Source: Oasisia sp. SBJ-2009
Taxonomy: Eukaryota; Annelida; Polychaeta; Sabellida; Siboglinidae
Length of the DNA stretch: 64,000 bases
Assembly: GCA_964017155.1 (NCBI GenBank)
Contig: OZ024861.1
Coordinates: forward strand, 23,488,713 to 23,552,712
Direction: 5' to 3'
Below the pieces are notes generated by a model. That model saw only the letters and a program-made list of their open reading frames with translations, did no database searches and had not been told where the DNA came from. The position numbers were made by a program, and so were the translations under genes. Shown in pieces: positions 22,401 through 34,441 of the stretch (position 1 is its first letter; the number at the start of each line of letters is the position of its first letter).

Positions 22401-24784
22401 ATGAGCTCATTAACTTATTGAAACTATCCCAGACATGGATAATTTACACACTGGTGGGCTACAATTTATGATTTTTTTTAAACCTGGACAGAGTACTATA
22501 ATATATTCTTATAGTGAATCTCCACCATTACAATTGTTGGCATACTGCAAAATATATGCACTTGATCATAGCACTTTTTAAACTTACCTATTTGTGAAAG
22601 ATTACCCAGATGCTACAACATTATACCGAAGAAGAATTCATTTTGAAGAAAGTGTCATGTTTAGTTGTTCATATTAACGTCCAAAAATTGGATTTGCAAA
22701 AAATGACAACATGAAGTTTGGGTACCTAAGACTTTGACGAGTATGTGTACAGCCATAAACTCTGGCATGAAGTTGTTTTTCTTGGCACTCGTTGCCTCAA
22801 AACGCCAATTCAGAGGAGTCCCATGTGATGTCCAAACCTTGACAGTGCTGCCCACGCCCACTGCTAAATGGCCGAGGCAGTTTTTCATGATTGTTCCAGT
22901 TCCTGCCATCAGGTGGAGCAAGTAGTCACATCCACCATTTGTCATTGCCGGTTGGAAGAGATCCACTTTGACAGGTCCCAGAAGTATTTCTGTGCCGTTG
23001 GGGGCATCTAAATAGCACTGACACCCCTCATACTGTTCTGTCACTATCAGAGTAGTGGATAGCGACATGGGGGTGTTGGTCGACGTCAGTCGGTTTGTGA
23101 AATTGGAGCACATTCGGGTATCATCTGTAAAAAGCGATTTAATTATTAATGAATATGGGTAGTTTAAAAAATTATTCTATGCTATTCGTACTTCATTTTA
23201 TGCTCTCAGAATATATAATGATACCACGAGTCATTAAAATATATTAATGAAATCTTCAGATAAAATGCATTTATTTGGGTTTATGTGTTGTCCAACTGTT
23301 ACTGCACTACTGAACTCTGCATGTGTGCGTGTGCATGTGCATGCGTGCATGTGTGTGTATTATAGTATCAGAAGGCACTTACCCCATACTGTGCTACATT
23401 CATAGTGAACAGTCACCCCTAGGGTTTGAAGAGGTCTTACAGAAGGACAAACATTTCTGTTCCACCTTAACTCCACTATGCATTGTTGGAGGCCAGCACA
23501 CTGCTTCAGATAATCCACTCGATCGATGTCTTTAGAGCAGTGGTAACCTGCCACACTACCTGTTCCATCCATTCCATCTGGTTGTGGATTACTCCCATCT
23601 ACCTGGTCATTAATGTTCTCAGTTAGAGCAATTGTTGGTGCAATTGTTGTCCTAGGATCTGTGCGTTGAACAACAATCTTTGTTGGTGCAATTGTTGCCC
23701 TAGGATCTATTTGTAGAACAGGAATCTTTGTTGTTGCAATTTGTGCACCAGGATCTCTTTGTACAAGGATCTTTGAGGAAATGGGTTTTGCCCATGTCTT
23801 TCCCATTACCACCTGAGTCACTGTGATCGTCTCTGATGAAGACTTGCATTTCAGGTACAGTGAGATCTCCGTTTTCCCTTCAAATACACCAAATGCAATG
23901 TGTTTGTCTGGAAGTAAACAAGTTTATATTGTTGAACAAGTTTGCTGTCCAGTGCAACAAGACATTTTGTAAATGAATAGATTTCTGTATACCGCTTTCA
24001 AGTTTGATTTCTTCAGGCGATTAGTAGATTTATTAGAAAGAAAAATGTCTATAGAAGTAATACAATTCCAATGTATAGTTTCATCATGATTAACCAAAGC
24101 ACTGCAGCTAAATATTTATATTTTGTTTCAAAAATTACATAAAGTAAAAATCAACCATTACAAATGTTGACAAAGGATTTGCAGTACATTAGAAGTAATG
24201 TTAGTACAATGTTGTTACTCCCTTCATATGTTTCTCCCTAAATGCTTTGTATACTTACCATGTACTTTCTTTAACCTATGCTTTACAGTTTTTTGTCTGG
24301 TTTTGTTCAGATAAACATTTTCATTGACTGTTTTTGATCAAGTACAACATAGATAACTAATTCACCAAATATTCTGTGATGGATGAGCTTATGTTAAACA
24401 TTCCTATGATGCCTAGGGAAGGAATTGACAGATATTCACTGACTTGCTGCCATTCTGCAGTGTTGAATTGGTGTTCTTGAAGTGCTGTATAGTAATAGAC
24501 CAGATTGAAGCCACTAGAGACAGATCAAATAAAATAGCACCCAAGACACACTGTTTGCATATTAGGTAGTATTGTGAATATAACTACCATATTGCAACAG
24601 AAATGTGTTGCTTCAATCACTACAGCATGTGTGCCACACAGACTGCTGTGTAGGTGACTTGGGTGTGTATTGTTTCTTCTTGTTAAGGTGTGTCTGTGTT
24701 ACACTTACTTGCTCTGCCTTGGGCAAGGTTTACAAAGAAAGCCAGACACAGGACAACTTGTACATGTGTAAGGCAGATCCTCAT
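19451..24784 (-). CDS. R4: SUEL-lectin + CUB-like receptor with ITAM-like tail (522 aa)
   Basis: Six exons: signal peptide 24709-24784, lectin 23383-23907, CUB-like 22726-23124, stalk 21952-22140, TM 20162-20246, tail 19451-19745; 1,569 nt with matching phases. The lectin exon shows the SUEL halves: EGKTEISLYLKC and VVMGKTW (in the YGR position), then C-DIDRVDYLKQCAGLQQC and LGVTVHYEC. Between them is an insert of about 85 residues with three diverged IDPR/APTKI repeats. The second domain has RMCSN, GCQCYLDAP and C-D-LL. The TM helix AVTIGGATAAVIVVIAVIVG is followed by FHKR. The tail reads GLYLDL, then ENVYADL, seven residues, then YETI. That is an acidic residue at -3, YxxL-x7-YxxI, the ITAM pattern, with the C-terminus nine residues later. 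A sugar-binding activating receptor is my inference; lectin ligand specificity cannot be read. Confidence 0.82.
19918..20020. repeat. Tetranucleotide repeats (GGGT)n then (GGAC)n
   Basis: Adjacent runs of GGGT and GGAC in the R4 intron between TM and tail exons; 15-16 uninterrupted GGAC units. Confidence 0.95.
20985..21445. repeat. 17-bp minisatellite TGTCATGATGTCCTATG
   Basis: About 26 units with A/G and C/T variants arranged in blocks, in the R4 intron between stalk and TM exons. Each unit contains the self-complementary TCATGA. Confidence 0.9.
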
Positions 24785-24925
24785 GGTCACTTCCTGCACT
24801 GACCAATGCTTTGACATCACTGCAGTGTCTAGTGACCACCACATTGACCAACTTGAAATTGTGGATGACCATCAGTGGGGTGGGGGGTCACACCCCACAT
24901 GTGACTTGTGTTGACCAGACATCTG
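24785..24925 (-). promoter_or_regulatory. Conserved proximal upstream block of R4
   Basis: CACTGACCAATGCTTTGACA then TCACTGCAGTG, TTGACCAAC and GGGGTCACACCCC, in the same order as before R3 and R5. No TATA box seen. Confidence 0.55.
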
Positions 24926-27103
24926 TTGCAACAGGAGTGAACTTGTGACTTGTCTGACCGTCACAACACCTGTTTGTTGGTCAAGGAGATGATGGTTGAA
25001 TTCCATTTTCAACCATTTTGGAATGTGAGCTGTTAACCTCACGTAGCATGTTTTTTTAAAGAGACATAAGCCACTGTTTTCATGTAGGACCTCACAGAAA
25101 TCTATCCTGAGTGTAATAAGATATCCTATGCAGCAAAACAGTCTTGCTGCAAACTCCCACTAAAAATATGAATATAAACCATTCATATCTGTTAGTCCAA
25201 CACAGGATTGTTTGGAGGTAAATGTTGCAAATTTATTTACAAGAGTTGTATCAAAATAATAGTTTTAAATTTATAACACAATAATTCTTCAAAGAAACAA
25301 ATTCATACAACAGCAATATGGAGTATCAACAACAAAGCCATTACATTAGTAGTCAAGACAAATACTTTTTGGTTAATGCAACAGGTAGTCTGGTGGCAGC
25401 TAATACATTTTATATGAATATTAAATGCACTTAACTAATACTTATTACTATTACTGCTAATTTGATGCAATTATGGTAGTGATACATATTCTTCAAATCA
25501 TTTTGTTTTAAAACATGTACAACATTAACTTTGTTTAGTTAGATATTAAGGCATATCAAGTAGATTATATGGTTTATTTTGTTGTTGTATAAGATCACAA
25601 TTGTTGGATTAGCTTAGCATAAATTGGAATGGTAAAGCACAAAAGGAAGTCTGTGTGGATTTAATAATTGTTATTAGTGTTAAGTGAATGTATCTCAATA
25701 ATGACGACACTAATTGTCAGAACTTCCTAACATGCACTGAATAGACAGTAGTGGCCCCAGCTAAGTTCACAGTAATCTTTGCATCATTACAAACCAACGA
25801 CCCAAACTATCTCTTCTGCTGGAACAGCATGTTCGGCCATGCAGAACCAAGTGGCCTTGGCTGCTGGTAAACAACATGTGATGGTCTTGGTATACCTATG
25901 GAGCAGACACTGAAATGATCTACGTACAGGACCCATTGCGTGTAGACATTGTCAGTGTTGGTCTGCAAACAACTGTTTTATTGATTTTCTGTCCTTGTAG
26001 AAACACTTTTTTGTTGGTTTACCAAAAGAATATGAAACAAAGTGTCCCCCTTGACACCCCAACAGTATTTCCAGTCATTCCAGTTTCAGGAATCATCCTG
26101 GTGTGCTAATTATTAGAAGGAAGTTCATTGAATCAGTTGTACTGCAGTTGGGAATGTGGGAACTATCCCTCCAAAGATCTTTGCACGTTACAGATGTCTA
26201 CCTCCACAACAAGTTTTAGACACTTTATTTTCAAGAACTGATTCACGTAGAATGTAATATTTACACAGAACTATTGCATACTGGAACAATCTGCCCACTA
26301 GACTGGTTGGGCAAACCTCTAAGGTGGGGTCTTTCAGGAGTCTGGCTGTGGTCCTCTCAGTGACTGGTTAACAATTGAATAAACCCTACAGTGATTTTTT
26401 ATTTTATTTGTGTTAGCATCTCCACTATTTGCAATAATTCATCTTAACTGATGCTGACGTTATAGCGTTCAACTTGATGAGGTGTGCATAGTATTGTGGG
26501 AAGAGAGAGTGAGTAACATCTGTTTAATAGGTCAATATTTTTATTTACAATTTGTTCAGTTTGAGGGCACAGCAACAGTAAAATGGCATATAATATGTAC
26601 ATGTTCTTACAGGCGATTTTACTAGCAATACATATTCTACATAATCGCCACTTATCCTAGTACTAAAAATATATTTAAAAAGAAGACTGCCTCAATTTCA
26701 TCTTTAACACTCAAGCATAGTCTCTCGCAGAATGTTGAATTTCATCCGTTTGTGCTACAATTAAAGCTGTCTAATAAAATAATAATTATTAACATCTAAA
26801 ATATTAATAAATATCATGTCAAGTATATACATACACATGCACCCGATATAATAAAAAATTTGCCAGCTTTTTTTGTAATGTGCAAGCAAAATTGCAGCCA
26901 TTTTGATAACATTCAACATGCCTATGTACAGATAGGTAAGTTTTCATATATCAGGGTATCCAGTCTTTCAGACAATTGGCAGACTTCATGCTTCACTGCA
27001 TGGCAGACCTGTTCAGTTACAGCTACCACCCTGACTCTGGGAAGCATTCAGCCATGCCGGAATTACCACACAAAGAGCATGGATATATTGCCAGACTAGA
27101 CAG
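24926..27103. other. R4-R5 intergenic
   Basis: No gene seen apart from the distal element at 25822-25875. An AATAAA on the minus strand near 26541 may end R5 transcripts. Confidence 0.5.
25822..25875. promoter_or_regulatory. Distal conserved element upstream of R4
   Basis: GAACAGCATGTTC, a perfect GAACA-n3-TGTTC palindrome of steroid-receptor-element type, then GGCCATGCAGAACCA and TGGCTGCTGGTAAACAA. It matches a block at a similar distance upstream of R5. Confidence 0.4.
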
Positions 27104-30100
27104 CTAATGTAGAGTCTCATACACAGACTCCTGCTCTGGGGTTGTCGGGCCCTCATTGCGAAGTTCTGAATAGACATTGTCATCTGGTAACACGGCCATG
27201 CCATTCTGTGGCAGGATGTCTAGATATAGTCCTGAATCAGCTGCTTTTGGCAGTGGCATCGTTTCATACTTGTGGGATCCACCAGGTGGCAGTGGGGGTT
27301 CAGTCGGAGTGGCGGGTGTGTCGATGTGGTTGTCGTAGACTGGCGGGGCGTGATGTGGGACGATGTTGTCATCGTATACTTTGTTGGTGAATGCTGGGTC
27401 GTCCGGTGATTCAGAAGCTGACAACTGCTTCCTGGAAGTAACAATGATTTTATTTAAATACCACCTAATCCTAGGGTGTTCATATTCACTAATGTTAAAA
27501 TAAAATATATAAAATAAACATTTCAGAGATAAAAAGTATTAACAATATTTTTATGTTAAAGAAATATATGTGTATTACATTAAAAAAGAAATTACTGATA
27601 CTTGCTCCTATGATAACACATTCAATAACCAGACAGTATATAATTACCACACACAATCCACAATTTTCCATGAGAATAACAATGCTTTTGGCTTACCGTG
27701 TACAACTTTGCTGTAGGCATTGAACATATTTACTTTAACATTAAGAAAAGTTCATTTATAAAGAGGAACGTAATGTAGCATGGGTACATTGAAACATACC
27801 TTTTATGGATCACAAATGCTGTTGCTCCACCAATGACTGCAATCACAACCAAGATGGCCGCTGAAGCACCACCTATTGTCACTGCTGGAACATGTAATAC
27901 AACTTAAAATACATTTATTTCATGTTAGATACATACACGTAAATAGCCTTTAAAAAGTAAACATGATACAAATATGAGTAGACAAAAAATTAAATTAGAT
28001 TATTATAAGTTAGATAATCTAAAACATAGTATAACTGATAATGAACAGTACAACTCATAAATATGCCATGTAGATAAAGATCATTTAAAAATAAAAGTGA
28101 ATAGTTAAAATTAATTAACCATATTACTAAATTACTTGTATAAGTTGTGTAAGTTACAAAAGTTGTATAAGTTACCAAAAAAGTAAATATATATCAGACA
28201 TGATACCAATCTCACTGAAATGTATGGGGATTTAACCCAGCTAGTGAAGCTACACCACGTTGGGCCATAATAGGTTCTGTATTCATAACAGTGAAGTACA
28301 TAGCAAACCTCACTTCAGAATCAATGAGTTACAGTGGACCATTGAAAATGCATAACTGAAACGTGGTTCATTTAAACCTATTTGGCAGTCAAGAATATAT
28401 TTAGTTTATTTTATGTAATGTGAATTTACAATCAAATTATCATGGGCGAAAATTAAACCTTTTTGTTTTGGAAATTCCCCATACACCTAGTGCCATCTAG
28501 ATAGTAAATATTTTGTGCTAGTAATAATAACTGTATAGTGAATCTTTGGTGGGTACCGATGGAATGAAGGTCAATAGTTCAAGTGCAAACAAACTAACCT
28601 TTGCTTGGTCCGGCACTCTGTTGGTCAGCATCTGCTGGACCAACAGAGTGGTTGGCTCTGACCGATGGACTGGTGGACAGAGTGGGCCATGAGTGTGTTG
28701 GACGAGTGGGCCCCGGGCGTGTTGGACGAGTGGCCCATGTGTCTTGTGGCCATGAGACTGTGTTGCGATTAGACGTGCAGGTCAGTTGGACTCGAGGACT
28801 TGTAGTACTGCGAGCTGAAACAACACACAAACTACACTCAAGAGTTGCTTCAGGTTTTGCCAGTTATGATATAGACATAGGCACCAAACGTAGCCCTACA
28901 CCACTTTGTCAGTTATTATTAAAATATATAATAATCAAATTGAGTTTAGTAACCAAAAAATATGGTTCGCAGTTTGAATGATCTGCCTGTGAAACAATCA
29001 AATCATTAATAAAACATTGACATTGTAAATGGTCATTTCTGGGACTTATTGCCCATATAGAGAGCATAGTAAAAACAGTAGCTTCGAATGACAACAAAAA
29101 TTATGGTACCTAAAACCTTGATGTATACCGATGTACTAGTAAACTGCAATAGCGAGCTGTTACTCCTGTTGGCATTTGACTCGAAATTCCATCTCAGCTG
29201 CTGCCCATGTGATTGCCAAACCCACACAGTGCTGTCCTCTGTTGAGTTGACGAGGCACTTGTTGACGATGTTCGTTGTGCCTTCCCAGACGTGGAGCCAG
29301 TGGTCACATCTGCCAGGGGAGGCTGCTCTTATCTTCACAAGGACTGGCCCCAGAAGTATTTCTGTACCTTTGGGGGCGTCTAAGTAACACTCACACCCTG
29401 ACATATTGGCCCCCCGCCGCGTGGACAGCCAAATCGGGGTGTTGGTTGTGGTCAGTGTTTTCGAGTAATTGGAACACATTCTCGACGAATCTGAAACAGC
29501 AGTCGTCATTACGGTACATATTGATGCAGGTTTTAATAATTTTCTGTATTGAAGTTTATTTGCGAAAATGTTCACGAAGTAGGAAGGCTACTATATTAAA
29601 AAAGCTCCTTATTATGCAACTAATCAATTTTGACTCACATCAACATTTCAATCACCAACAGTGGCAGTGGCCATCAGATTAAGTATGAAGGCCACCGGTG
29701 GTGGTCGAAAAACATTGATGTGAGCTGAAACTTATAGTTGTGTAATAAGAAATCTTGTTTTAATGTAATTTTCTGTATGTTCTGATTTAATATAATTCAA
29801 CTAAATTTTGATTAATATTTCAGTAATTCACAAATATATAAATACCCTATGCTATGATAAAATTACAGACATGACCTCTTGCCCCTTTTCTTAAAAAAGT
29901 TCAATTTGTTCACATACAAGCAAATATGCTATCGTTGACATTACCAGTTTCTCACTACAGAAATTGCCAAAAAAGATAACAGCAAGAAACTATATATGAA
30001 AATAGGTTTCTGAGACATGTATCTATGATACATATATGTATAAAATATATGTAATATAAAATGTTGGGTCAGATACTTAAAAATACTTACACCAGGCTGT

Positions 30101-32409
30101 GCTGCAGGTGTAGTGTACAGTGACTCTGAGGGATTCAGGGCGTCTGACGAAAGAACAGACTTGTTTGTTCCACTCCATCCCCAGTCTACATGTCCTCTGT
30201 CCTGCACACTGCTTCAGATACCCCAGGCGGTCAACGTCTTCTGTACAGACCTCCATCTTGGGTGGCGTAGGTGTGTGTCTCACAGACACTGCTCCTGTTG
30301 CTCCTCTCCGCACTCGGCTCCTCTTGTCTCTTTTGTTTCCACTGTTGTCATCCTCTTTTCTATCCTTGTCTTCTTTTCTTTTCTTGTCTTCTTCTTTTCT
30401 TTTGTTGTCTTCTTCTTCTTGTCTTTTCTTGTCTTCTTCTTCTTGTCTTTTCTTGTCTTTTTCTTCTATCTTGTCTTCTTCTTCTTGTCTTTTCTTGTCT
30501 TCTTCGTTTCCATCCTTGTCAGCATCTGTTCCATCCGTGTCTTCTCCATCTTTGGCTGTGTCGCTTTCTTCTGTATCTTCTCTGGGTTGAGGAATGCTTC
30601 CTGGTTGAACAGGATCATAACCATAGGTATCAGGATCATCATAGGCATCAGTACCAGGATCATCATAGGTATCAGGACCATGATCATCATAGGTACCAGG
30701 ATCTGAGCTATCAGAATCTTGGTTGTGAGGATCAGGATATGAGCTGTCATGGTCAGGATCTGGGTTGTAGGAATCAGGTCTGTCATGGTCAGAATCAGGT
30801 CTGTCATTATCATAATCTGGTCTGTCATGATCAGGATCTGGGGTGTAAGGATCAGGATTATCATGGTCAGAATATGGTCTGTCATGAGCAGGATTGTAGG
30901 AATCAGGTCTGTCATGGTCAGAATCAGGTCTGTCATGAACAGGATCTGGGGTGTAAGGATCAGGATTATCATGGTCAGAATCTGGTCTGTCTTGATTAGG
31001 ATCTGGGTTGTAGGAATCAGGTCTGTCATGGTCAGAATCTGGTCTGTCATGATTAGGATCTGGGTTGTAGGAATCAGGTCTGTCATGGTCAGAATCTGGT
31101 CTGTCATGATTAGGATCTGGGGTGTAAGGATCAGGTCTGTCATGGTCAGAATCTGGTCTGTCATGATTAGGATCTGGGGTGTAAGGATCAGGTCTGTCAT
31201 GGTCAGAATCTGGTCTGTCTTGATTAGGATCTGGGCTGTAACGATCAGGATCTGGGTTATCATGGTCAGAATCAGGATTGTCATGGTTAGAATCTGATCT
31301 GTCATGGTCAGAATCTGGTCTGTCTTGATTAGGATCTGGGCTGTAACGATCAGGATCTGGGTTATCATGGTCAGAATCAGGATTGTCGTGGTTAGAATCT
31401 GATCTGTCATGGTCAGAATCTGGTCTGTCATGATTAGGATTTGGGCTGTAAGGATCAGGATCTGGGTTGTCATGGTCAGAATCTGGTCTGTCATGATTAG
31501 GATCTGGGTTGTAAGGATCAGGATCTTCTCTGCTGGTAGCATGATCAGGATCATAGTGGTTACCAGGATTATCTGAAACTGGATCCGCTTCTGAGCCGTC
31601 ATCGGGATGGTCTGGATCTGGCATTGTCCTTGGATAACGAGTAGCAATCCCAGAATCTCCGCTGTCCCCTTCCTTCTGCCAAGTCTTCCCCATCACCACA
31701 CGGTCCACCGTGATGGTCTCTGATCTCCGGCATTGCAGTTGCAATGACAACACCTTCCGGTCGTTAAATTCACCCGAGATGTCTTGTGTCCCTGAAAGTG
31801 TACAGATTGATAACATCACTGCTGTTTAATTACTGGTGAAAATTATGTATATTTATGTAGTTTAACATAATACTATATACATCACTATTGTGGTGAACAA
31901 ATGCTATATATTAGCATAGTAAATTTGTATATGGATGTACAATTCCAGAATTACTGAATTGACCAATGCAGAGCAAGGAGGCATAGCGTGTGAACACGCA
32001 GGTAATTGTCAGTTGTTTTAAAAAATATTTTGGCTTCAAATAGATGATGTGTAGTTGGCTGTAATCATTTGTAATTGTTTGACGGAATAACAGAATACGC
32101 TATGAATTAAGTTATTGTTTCACTAACAGAGATCTGTGAGGAAAGAACAATGCAAATGGATCGTCTTACAGGTTCTTACAGTCCATTTCTGGCGTGTATG
32201 AGGCATTCCTGCCTCTTATGCCAGCTCTGTCTTTTACAGTCGTTATCGTAAGATAAGATGTAGCTTCCTTCAATGTTACATCATTGTAACCTGTTACATC
32301 ATTGTAACCTGCTACATCACTGTAATTTGTTACACTTACTTATTCTGCCTTGTGAGAAGTTGAGGAAGAAGAGACACAGGACAACAAGTCCACAGGTCCA
32401 GCAGGCCAT
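27104..32409 (-). CDS. R5: SUEL-lectin receptor with giant acidic repeat insert, CUB-like domain and six-Tyr tail (926 aa)
   Basis: Six exons: signal peptide 32340-32409, lectin 30091-31791 (1,701 bp), CUB-like 29110-29490, stalk 28599-28814, TM 27800-27884, tail 27104-27431; 2,781 nt, phases consistent. The lectin starts with KVLSLQLQC and VVMGKTW and ends with CTEDVDRLGYLKQC, GQRTC and LRVTVHYTC. Between these halves is an insert of about 440 residues: imperfect repeats of DPYTPDPNHDRPDSDHDR type, then a charged DKKRQEEE stretch, then RSRVRR-GA, a furin-like site at 30305-30322. The CUB-like and TM exons resemble R4. The tail has KVYDDN, PVYDNH, HKYETM, GLYLDI, NVYSEL and SVYETL (SxYxxL fits an ITIM). 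Spacing is too long for an ITAM. R4 and R5 are paralogues. The repeat length probably varies between alleles (inference). Confidence 0.82.
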
Positions 32410-32550
32410 GGTCACCTCCTGCACTGTCCAGTCTTATGACATCACTGCAGGTAGTTGTCACAGCAGTGACCAGCTTGGTCTTGCAGATGACTAACAATGG
32501 AAGAATGCGGGGGGGTCACTCCCCACATCTGACTACTGTTGACTGGACAT
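32410..32550 (-). promoter_or_regulatory. Conserved proximal upstream block of R5
   Basis: CACTGTCCAGTCTTATGACA then TCACTGCAG, AGTGACCAGC and GGGGTCACTCCCC, matching the blocks before R3 and R4. Confidence 0.55.
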
Positions 32551-32896
32551 TTTGTATTGATTGTTGATCTGGCATTTGCCAATACACCATTTTTAGTTGT
32601 CATTAATTGTGAATATGTCCAAACAATGTACATACATATATTTATACATACGAAAGGCCGATTTGTAAATAACCTTGTCACCACCGCCAGAACCAATCTG
32701 AATGTATGTCTGCAACTACCTATATAATCACTGGTTTTTTAACCATGGGACACAGCACAATGATGATGTTGATACATATGAGGTGTTTATCCACAATATG
32801 ATGCAGGATAAATCTACTTCATGTGTTTCCAGTGGGAGTCAGAGTCTTCACTTACACTTATATATAATGTGTGTGGTAAATATAGGTGGTATAATT

Positions 32897-32897
32897 A

Positions 32898-32992
<95 letters not shown>
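32897..32992. repeat. (TA)n microsatellite
   Basis: About 48 TA units with one TGTA interruption, upstream of R5. Confidence 0.95.
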
Positions 32993-32996
<4 letters not shown>

Positions 32997-33190
32997 GATT
33001 TCTGTCATAGCAACATCTGATTTGTGCAAACTTAAGTGTGACCCCCACCCCCAACCAAAATCAACCTCAGTTCACAGGTCAATCCTTTGTAATTACAATT
33101 CAGTAATGAGGTGCGCTGCCAGTGACACAGTTAGTGAATCACTGGCCATGTGACTCACATTGCCCAATGTCCACTCTGTCTGTTGTGTAG

Positions 33191-33245
33191 GAACAGTGTG
33201 TTCGGCCATGTGGAACCATTTGGCTGTGGCTGCTGGTAAACAAAG
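33191..33245. promoter_or_regulatory. Distal conserved element upstream of R5
   Basis: GAACAGTGTGTTC, again a perfect GAACA-n3-TGTTC palindrome, then GGCCATGTGGAACCA and TGGCTGCTGGTAAACAA. About 780 bp from the R5 ATG; the R4 copy is about 1,040 bp from its ATG. Confidence 0.4.
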
Positions 33246-34441
33246 TGCTGGTCTACTGAGACCAGGACTTTGTTTGCAGTCCTTGTTGAAGCAGAATCTG
33301 GGATGGCCTGATGAAGACACCCATTTAGTGTTCTCAAGGACATTGCTGAAACAGCCTTATATGTGTTGGTCTGTTGAAAGGACCTCCTTGGGATTCTCAC
33401 AATCCATGTAGAATCTTTTTTACCCCTCTGAATGGACTTTGCTTAGATGCATGTGCAGTGCGTTATTATTTATTTGTTAGTAATTAAAGTTACAGTGAGT
33501 CAGTGACAGGGCACCACTTCCTCCCTTTCAGTCCTTTTGTTTCCTCTCACACAGACACCAGGAAACAATGGCTTTGTACTCTCATTCTCTCCCCCAAAAG
33601 ACACTTGTAAAACTTGAAAAAATGGCATAAGACGAATATGATTAAGAATTTAACAAGAATTCTGACACCTGTTACTGAGCTCTTGTTAGCTATTACTATA
33701 TAGGGAATACAGCAGAAAAAATGATTGTGATTTGGTTAGATAATACATTATTAGATCTTCAGATCTATCTGTTGGTGGATCAGAGAGGTGATAATTTAAA
33801 TGCACAATTTATATTAATAAAATTTAACATGAAGTTTAACAACAAAATATATTCAATTTTACAGTGTCTCATTCACTTATGACATAACTGTATTTAAACA
33901 ATAATATCTTGCTAGTTAAAATAAAATATGTTAATATTAAACAAGAAGAAATTTAAGGCAGTTTGTATAGCAAGAATATCTTCCATGATACAATTAAGTC
34001 TGTTTTCAGTATTCTGGAAGCAACAATAAAACAATTAGCACCACATATTTAATATGTGGCGCTTTAAGCTTAGAATATATGTACAAAGAGATTTAAGCTA
34101 GGTCAATATACACAAGTATAGATTGATGTTGTATTATCATACAACTGTGTTGATTGAAGGAGAAAACATGGAAATCATATAAAGAAGATGAAAATCAACA
34201 GATAACAACAAAATGTTTGCAACAAATACAGCCGAATATATCACTTTATATATCATATATGTTATGTTGTTTATTTCAGCAACAAGAACAATTGTTTTAC
34301 TATCGCAGAACGATTTTGATGCATATCTGATCGCGAGGATGCTGACAAGTCAACCAAGGTCATGTGTGAATTATGTTATTTATTCTGCTGTGCATTGCAT
34401 AGAAAACTCATCATTATTATTATCATTTGTTGTTGTTGTAG

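Larger units (their letters stand above)
32551..34441. other. Region between R5 and first visible ASCC3 exon
   Basis: Contains a TA microsatellite and the distal R5 element. I searched for the expected preceding ASCC3 exon (ending in the FFRRL-type segment before NPxYY) and did not find it. Confidence 0.5.

Noticed and set aside
30113..31647. Long plus-strand and alternative minus-strand frames across the R5 lectin exon
   Set aside because: Shadows of the real repeat-rich exon; only the minus frame with matching splice phases and SUEL motifs at both ends makes sense.
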